NCBI GenBank assembly: GCA_964539805.1
Contig: CAZIKN010000112.1
Span: 1 to 18,004, forward strand
From: M3007 sp964539805
Lineage (GTDB): Bacteria; Bacteroidota; Bacteroidia; Chitinophagales; Saprospiraceae
Direction: 5' to 3'
DNA: 18,004 nucleotides
A program made the translations under genes and the position numbers. Below the pieces are notes generated by a model. It saw nothing but the letters and a program-made list of their open reading frames with translations, was not told the origin of the DNA and did no database searches. Positions 15,101-18,004 of this stretch are shown here, in pieces. Positions within the stretch are counted from its first letter, which is position 1. Each line of letters begins with the position of its first letter.

Positions 15101-18004
15101 CAACGCCCTACTGCAAGGCTGGATTGACTGGGACAACAGCGGCACGCTGGATGTCGGCGAAGCATTGGTCTTCTCCAACGGCGGCGTAGTGCCAACCGGT
15201 ACCACCAACAATGCATCCTACACGTTTGCGGTGCCAGCCAACGCCATCTTCAACGACGGCATGGTATATGCCCGCTTCCGCTTGTCCCCAACCGGAGTAA
15301 TAGCGGCGGATGGCCCGGACAAGTACAATAATAATGCCACTGTGCCTCAAGGGGAAGTGGAAGACTACAAACTAAATGTAGCCAAAATTGGCAACCTTGT
15401 ATGGGAAGACCGTAATTTTAATGGCACCCAAGACCCAACAGAACCAGGATTGAACAACGTGGAAGTTACGCTCGTTTGGGGGGGTGCCAATAACGATGTG
15501 GGTACCGGAGCAGATGACGTAACATATATTCCAATTGCAACAGGATCGGGTAATTTGGATGATGGCGAATATTACTATTGCGGTTTGATACCGGGTGAAT
15601 ATAAAATTATCTATACCACACCGGATTATCTTACACCTACCCGTACTGATCAAGGTGACCAGACAAATGGGGGTGATGCAGACAGCGATGGTGCTATAAC
15701 TGGCATGGATCTTACCATGGCTATGGAAACATTTAGCATTACTGATGTAGTTGCATTACCGACCAACGAAAATGGTACCGGTGATGATAGCCCTAATGAC
15801 TCCGGCACCTTCCCTGACAACCAAACCGATGAAACCCATGACCAAGGCTTTGCCTGCCTGGATTACGGGGATCTGCCTGAATCAGGTAACGGAGATAACT
15901 TTAATTCAACCATGGCAGAGCAAGGTGCCGTTCACGTAGTGACGCCCGGGCTTTCTCTCGGCGACCATGTGGACTGTGAACGGGATGCCGTTCCCAACAC
16001 AAGCGCCAATGGCGATGACAATGTTGACAATACAAGCAATACTTGTAGCAAAGTGCCAGACGGGTTCATATCAGCAGGGTCATTAACCTGTGGTTTGGGA
16101 ACCATTGTGTTGTCTCCCGGGCCTGACGGACGATTCAGCATTGAAATTTATGGCAATATGTCAGCTTGGCCACAGTTGCAAACAGCAGTGGCTAATGCAG
16201 GTGGTATCAATAATGCAATTGGCAAAACAATTTATGCCGATGTTACAAACAAATCAGCAGTAAGTTATCTTGGCGATGTCAACGCGTTGATCAATTGCTT
16301 GGCTACCGCAGAAGACATCTCTGTGGCCTCCTTTAATGGTAGCGTTGCTGTAATGACTGGTACTGTATCAACCTGTGCAGCACTTGAAACACGCAATACT
16401 GACGAAGATGGCATTGCCTTTACTACACCATTGATCCCCGATAACAGAGCCTGTGTGGAAGTAAGCGCAACCAATACAACCGGAGCGGATGCCGTATTGC
16501 AAGCATGGATTGACTGGGACAACAGTGGCACACTGGATGCTGATGAAGCTATTGTATTCGAAAATGGCGGCACCGTGCCAAATGGGGGCGTCATTCAGGA
16601 AGAATTCTGTTTCACCGTACCCGCTGATGCTATTTTTAATGACGGTATGGTATTTGCCCGATTCCGCCTTTCTCCAAACGGAGGACTTAACGCTGACGGC
16701 CCGCCAAAATATGACAACTCAACCACTGTGCCTCAGGGTGAGGTGGAAGACTACAAGCTGAACGTTGGCAAAATTGGCAACTACATTTGGGAAGATTTCA
16801 ACTTTGATGGCATACAAGCAGCAGGAGAACCAGCCATCAACAATGCTGAGGTTACACTGGTTTGGGCCGGAGCTAACGGTGTCGTGGGTACCGGTGGAGA
16901 TGACGTAAGCTATAAGCCTTTAGTCACTGGTTCAGGTAACTTTGACGACGGCGAATACTATTACTGTGGTCTTATTCCTGGTACGTATAAAATGATTTAC
17001 ACCTCACCCAAGGACATGACACCAACCAAGCCCAACGAGGGCAATGATGATGAATTGGACTCCGATGGAACGGTTACGGGTATGGATGTAAGTATGGCTA
17101 TGGAGACCTTCACTATCAATGACGTGTATGCCCTTCCGACAACGGAAAATGGCATTGGCGACAGCGGAGCTCCTGGCGTAGGAACATTCCCGGACAATCA
17201 AACTGATGAGACACATGACCAGGGTTTTGCCTTTATTGATTACGGTGATCTGCCCGGAATAGGCTACCCCGGCATATTCTATCAGACAAAGATGGATGCT
17301 GGTGGCCCCATACACGTTGTTCGTCCAGGTTTTAAAATTGGCGCAAGTATTGATGGGGAACGCGATGCCACGGTGTTAGATGCCACGGCACAGGGCGACG
17401 ACGTTGATGCCCTCCCGGACGAGAACGGTGTGGTGTTCCCGCCGAACATGGTGCTGGCGCCCGGCGGCAGCATCACCGTCACGGTGAATGTGATGAATAT
17501 GACTGGCGCACCCGCTACACTGCAAGGCTGGATAGACTGGGATAATGACGGAGAAATGGATCCGACCGATGAAATCATACCGATTCCTGTACCTATCGGC
17601 GGCTTAAGCAACCAGAACGTGACCCTGCTAATACCCGCCAACGCGGACTTTGACATGTGCATGATGTACGCCCGCTTCCGCCTGTCCACCACTGGCGGCC
17701 TCGGCCCGAACGGTCCAAGTTTATTCGGACCAGCACCAGTACCACAGGGCGAGGTGGAGGACTACAAGCGCGCGATCAACACCGTTCCACCGGTGATGAC
17801 CTGCCCTGCGAACATCGTGAAGAACAACGACCCGGGCCGCTGCGGCGCGGTGATCAACTATACCACTCCGTTAGCCGATGACGAGTGCACAGGCTGGACG
17901 CTGACCCTTACACAGGGCCAGATGAGCAATACCCTGTTCCCCATCGGCAAGACGGTGGTGGAATGGAAGGTGACCGACCTGACCGGCTACATGAGCAGCT
18001 GCTC
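8922..18004 (+). CDS. Giant SdrD_B/GEVED/HYR surface protein (partial)
   Basis: A single frame stays open from ATG 8922 to the window end (at least 3027 codons; C-terminus missing). An in-frame TAG at 8904 limits upstream starts. Order: N-terminal extension and signal peptide (1-73), SdrD_B-like domain (about 76-178), beta-propeller-like region (about 178-616), SdrD_B/GEVED modules (624-2950), start of a HYR domain (from about 2954). GEVED modules open with DYGDLP and close with GEVEDYK; SdrD_B modules contain GNLVWEDRNFNG and GEYYYCGL. Asp-rich DxDxDG-like loops (for example WIDWDNSGTLD) suggest calcium binding. Such proteins are typically exported to the Bacteroidota cell surface, often by type IX secretion, and act in adhesion or gliding; the expected C-terminal sorting domain is beyond the window. 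Function is inferred from architecture. Confidence 0.93.
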   Translation, partial: MKRKLTMRHFYPKPSHITGIFAVLSAILKWPEGLRGRHGTFFQTMRHSKYKSVFRVAICLLLFSTMLTVTVDAQQITGIVFYDGDRDGIKDATEVGYHGITVRAYNSANGLVSSGTTAISTGAYTLAGLTAGQSYRIEYEVPEGFSASVLGTNSKTIIQFAAAGSTNVNLGIYVPSQICGDGEPRVVVGCGLFAGYPYCGVDPSAGGEITVASWMYNDRQAVGDATIGAHDEDLKYTNVGVPMGMGVKAGTQLVFMSTVASPVTAVFPNAPDGFGAIYVMNYSGPSKAFVNYKLLMKLTDIPGINMDPNNRPFFGEYGLGGLDLTEDGKTMYIVNMGERNLVRVDVSGVDYNNLPATAPTAANVTEIAIPNTFSCPNGVLRPGALKQYRGKFYVGCICDGSSGAAADLEAKVLCYDPNNGSWTEVLTWQPEAYNAGGIQAQGLTHRQWETPEDNSLFWLAPNHSAYIYPFFVDIGFDDTGSMLLGILNKKLMNILSFWDTGYILRSFRNADGTFTLENNGASGPYSAGGPRNYNGADGPGGKWFFDQAIVNATHNYTFAGGIWVPPGTQEVVSGAGDPISICAFGARYYNWTTGQIQGGKNLANAKISRVTGLDVICEEVPIEVGNRVWADVNNNGIQDPGEPGINDVTVQLKSANGDLLSTTTTSGNGDYIFTTSNVPDGDPVTPGNQPGLRPSTDYVICVPGAEFDPGNTLSKHILTLVNVVGSGLADESDNDATQQPNSDLVINFTTGITGQNDHAYDIGLVPPDWGDLPDTYKTTDVSGGPSHTITPNLKIGACVDGESSGQPDVMAGQMSGGDDFNSSLPVAGTCVGGDDEDGIEFITPLIPGEEACIRISVMNNTASNAYLKAWIDWDGSGAFDNGEEVNTGDFATTGFTIPNTGQYNGIVCFTVPSNATFGNGAAFARFRLSPTDNISFDGDGGWGEVEDYKVTLYKIGNIVWNDYNNNGQQNTNEVGINGVTVQLIYFGLDGVAGGSNANADITYTTTTSNMGTNGMYMFPALIPGAYKLSVPTAPPGGFLPTQLNVNPDATDADDPTGIMVMLPNVPNLPQNESGLGDVPNDLSYPDINNNLTFDFGYIQRDYGDLPDLYNTLSGNNGPSHVVSPLLKIGSCIDAEDNGNPETKAGKTTAGDDNSTGFGPTGNASNCGDDEDGIDYATVPLFIVTQQTLLDIPVMNTTGTTAKLTVFIDFNNNGSFGVGEMFSTTVNNNDPTAQVAIDVPGNAVVGQDLGFRIRLATDAAESMVATGPARTGEVEDYVIQVIGYDYGDLPDTYSTLEPNAPKHIISNNLKLGASVDAEIDGNPEAMAGQMTGGDDADPGLVTFGTSSPAGDDENGVMFVSPLIPGASATIMVDAMNMTGANATLQGWIDWNGDGDFDLPAEALVFTNANGGLVPSPAGLSGAKLTFNVPSTAVFAPGGAAFVRFRLSPAGNLAPDAQPDPVPFGEIEDYKVTLGKLGNLVFEDRNFNGQQDPGEPGIDGVNVSLTWLGPDGAIGGGDDVVYPTLTTGSTGFDPGEYYYCGLIDGPDQADNRYKLTYTTPANMTPTRDNEGPQQSDSDGSISGMNLNMAMETFEFLFPTPVTEQGTGDEGFPGVGNFPDDQTDETHDQGFAFLDYGDLPQTPPNDDFNTTMQENGAVHVITPNFKLGATVDAEQDGAPSANADGDGADEDGIVFATPLIPGNNASINVTAMNMTGTDATLQGWIDWNGNGILENTEELSFTNNGSVPSPLGVSNASFSFPVPSNATFNDGMVYARFRLSLTNGLSPDGPSKYDVSTVVPQGEVEDYKLNVAKIGNLVWEDRDFDGAQDAPADEPGINGVTVTLTWAGPNNTIDNGGDDVTYAVLSTGGPKGSGGNFDQGEYYYCGLINGTYKITYTTPTDMTPARSNQAGDNELDSDGLITGMDLTMAMETFTIANVTNLPTGETGNGDSGNTGVGGFPDGQTDETHDQGFAYLDYGDLPETGNGDDFNTTMAQGGAVHVVIPGFKLGASADGDRDGSPGTTADGDDLSDGSDDEDGVAFVTPLIPGNNATVSVTTMNSLANNALLQGWIDWDNSGTLDVGEALVFSNGGVVPTGTTNNASYTFAVPANAIFNDGMVYARFRLSPTGVIAADGPDKYNNNATVPQGEVEDYKLNVAKIGNLVWEDRNFNGTQDPTEPGLNNVEVTLVWGGANNDVGTGADDVTYIPIATGSGNLDDGEYYYCGLIPGEYKIIYTTPDYLTPTRTDQGDQTNGGDADSDGAITGMDLTMAMETFSITDVVALPTNENGTGDDSPNDSGTFPDNQTDETHDQGFACLDYGDLPESGNGDNFNSTMAEQGAVHVVTPGLSLGDHVDCERDAVPNTSANGDDNVDNTSNTCSKVPDGFISAGSLTCGLGTIVLSPGPDGRFSIEIYGNMSAWPQLQTAVANAGGINNAIGKTIYADVTNKSAVSYLGDVNALINCLATAEDISVASFNGSVAVMTGTVSTCAALETRNTDEDGIAFTTPLIPDNRACVEVSATNTTGADAVLQAWIDWDNSGTLDADEAIVFENGGTVPNGGVIQEEFCFTVPADAIFNDGMVFARFRLSPNGGLNADGPPKYDNSTTVPQGEVEDYKLNVGKIGNYIWEDFNFDGIQAAGEPAINNAEVTLVWAGANGVVGTGGDDVSYKPLVTGSGNFDDGEYYYCGLIPGTYKMIYTSPKDMTPTKPNEGNDDELDSDGTVTGMDVSMAMETFTINDVYALPTTENGIGDSGAPGVGTFPDNQTDETHDQGFAFIDYGDLPGIGYPGIFYQTKMDAGGPIHVVRPGFKIGASIDGERDATVLDATAQGDDVDALPDENGVVFPPNMVLAPGGSITVTVNVMNMTGAPATLQGWIDWDNDGEMDPTDEIIPIPVPIGGLSNQNVTLLIPANADFDMCMMYARFRLSTTGGLGPNGPSLFGPAPVPQGEVEDYKRAINTVPPVMTCPANIVKNNDPGRCGAVINYTTPLADDECTGWTLTLTQGQMSNTLFPIGKTVVEWKVTDLTGYMSSC
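9453..10770 (+). other. Beta-propeller-like region of giant protein
   Basis: Residues about 178-616 contain EYGLGGLDLTEDGKTMYIVN followed by NLVRVDVSG, then YRGKFYVGC and VLCYDPNNGSW. These are blade-like repeats of small residues, DG turns and aromatic strands, typical of propeller domains found next to SdrD_B domains in Bacteroidota. Several cysteines (CGDGEP, VVGCG, YPYC, FSCPNG, GCICDG) suggest disulfides. Blade number cannot be counted by eye, and a catalytic function is not evident. Confidence 0.55.
10791..17772 (+). repeat. SdrD_B and GEVED module array
   Basis: Approximate modules: SdrD_B 10791-11222, GEVED1 11223-11780, SdrD_B 11781-12221, GEVED2 12222-12761, GEVED3 12771-13340, SdrD_B 13341-13814, GEVED4 13815-14348, SdrD_B 14349-14837, GEVED5 14838-15383, SdrD_B 15384-15860, GEVED6 15861-16769, SdrD_B 16770-17237, GEVED7 17238-17772. 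GEVED2 and GEVED3 are adjacent with no SdrD_B between them. Modules 4-7 are close in protein (TDETHDQGFAFLDYGDLP, ATLQGWIDW, GMVYARFRLS) but differ at many third codon positions, so the duplications are not recent. Confidence 0.88.
16044..16400 (+). other. 119-residue insertion within GEVED6
   Basis: GEVED6 reads ANGDDNVDNTSNT, then departs from its siblings for about 119 residues (2375-2493) and resumes at TDEDGIAFTTPL. The inserted segment starts CSKVPDGFISAG and ends STCAALETRN. It contains four cysteines and a predicted mixed alpha/beta stretch (YGNMSAWPQLQTAVANAGG). No matching segment exists in the other six GEVED modules. I do not recognise its fold. Confidence 0.75.
17781..18004 (+). 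other. Start of HYR domain
   Basis: After the last GEVED, PPVMTCPANIVKNNDPGRCG, DDECTG and LFPIGKTVVEWKVTDLTGYM form a typical HYR (hyalin repeat) domain, an Ig-like extracellular fold: a proline-cysteine opening, a middle cysteine pair and a closing PxGxTxVxWxVTD followed by a cysteine. The window ends at its last strand, so more HYR copies may follow. Confidence 0.85.

Noticed and set aside
17657..17881. 74-codon + strand frame near the window end
   Set aside because: It lies out of frame inside the GEVED7-HYR coding region; its Arg/Pro-rich product is a shadow of GC-rich sequence.

Overview
The window looks like a chromosomal segment of a Bacteroidota species, most likely from the Saprospiria (Haliscomenobacter/Lewinella-like). 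This is inferred from TAnnTTTG-type -7 promoter elements, the lack of Shine-Dalgarno sequences before starts, poorly conserved AT-rich spacers, and a giant SdrD_B/GEVED/HYR surface protein of the kind these bacteria often encode. No rRNA, tRNA, IS element or CRISPR array is visible. All genes lie on the + strand.

Layout. 1-491: a non-coding region with a two-copy direct repeat, then a promoter-like element, a Trp-rich 20-residue ORF and a strong intrinsic terminator (candidate small RNA or attenuator), then a short dispersed repeat. 492-3768: three conserved housekeeping-type genes: a MarC-family membrane protein, an SLC45/GPH-like MFS sugar transporter, and recF, whose start overlaps the end of the transporter gene. 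3769-7721: two diverged paralogues (about 500 residues each) of an unrecognised helical protein family that share a strongly conserved C-terminal motif. Each has its own long upstream region, and the pair ends in a clear terminator. 7722-8921: a 29-codon ORF, a 154-residue unknown protein with a CSGMGIC motif, and a GC-rich island in an AT-rich spacer with three strong stem-loops (candidate structured RNA). 8922-18004: one uninterrupted reading frame of at least 3027 codons, running off the window.

The giant protein has a long N-terminal extension, a Sec signal peptide, an SdrD_B-like domain, a beta-propeller-like region, then alternating SdrD_B and GEVED modules (six SdrD_B, seven GEVED) and the start of a HYR domain. 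One GEVED module carries a roughly 119-residue insertion with four cysteines, and base composition rises sharply near the window's end. It is probably an exported adhesin or surface-layer protein. A type IX secretion sorting domain would be expected at its C-terminus, which is not in the window.

The most unusual signals are outside recognised genes: the Trp-rich leader/terminator unit (223-365), mutually exclusive hairpins before the second paralogue (5996-6033), and the structured island (8612-8774). All folds were found by eye and none was computed.
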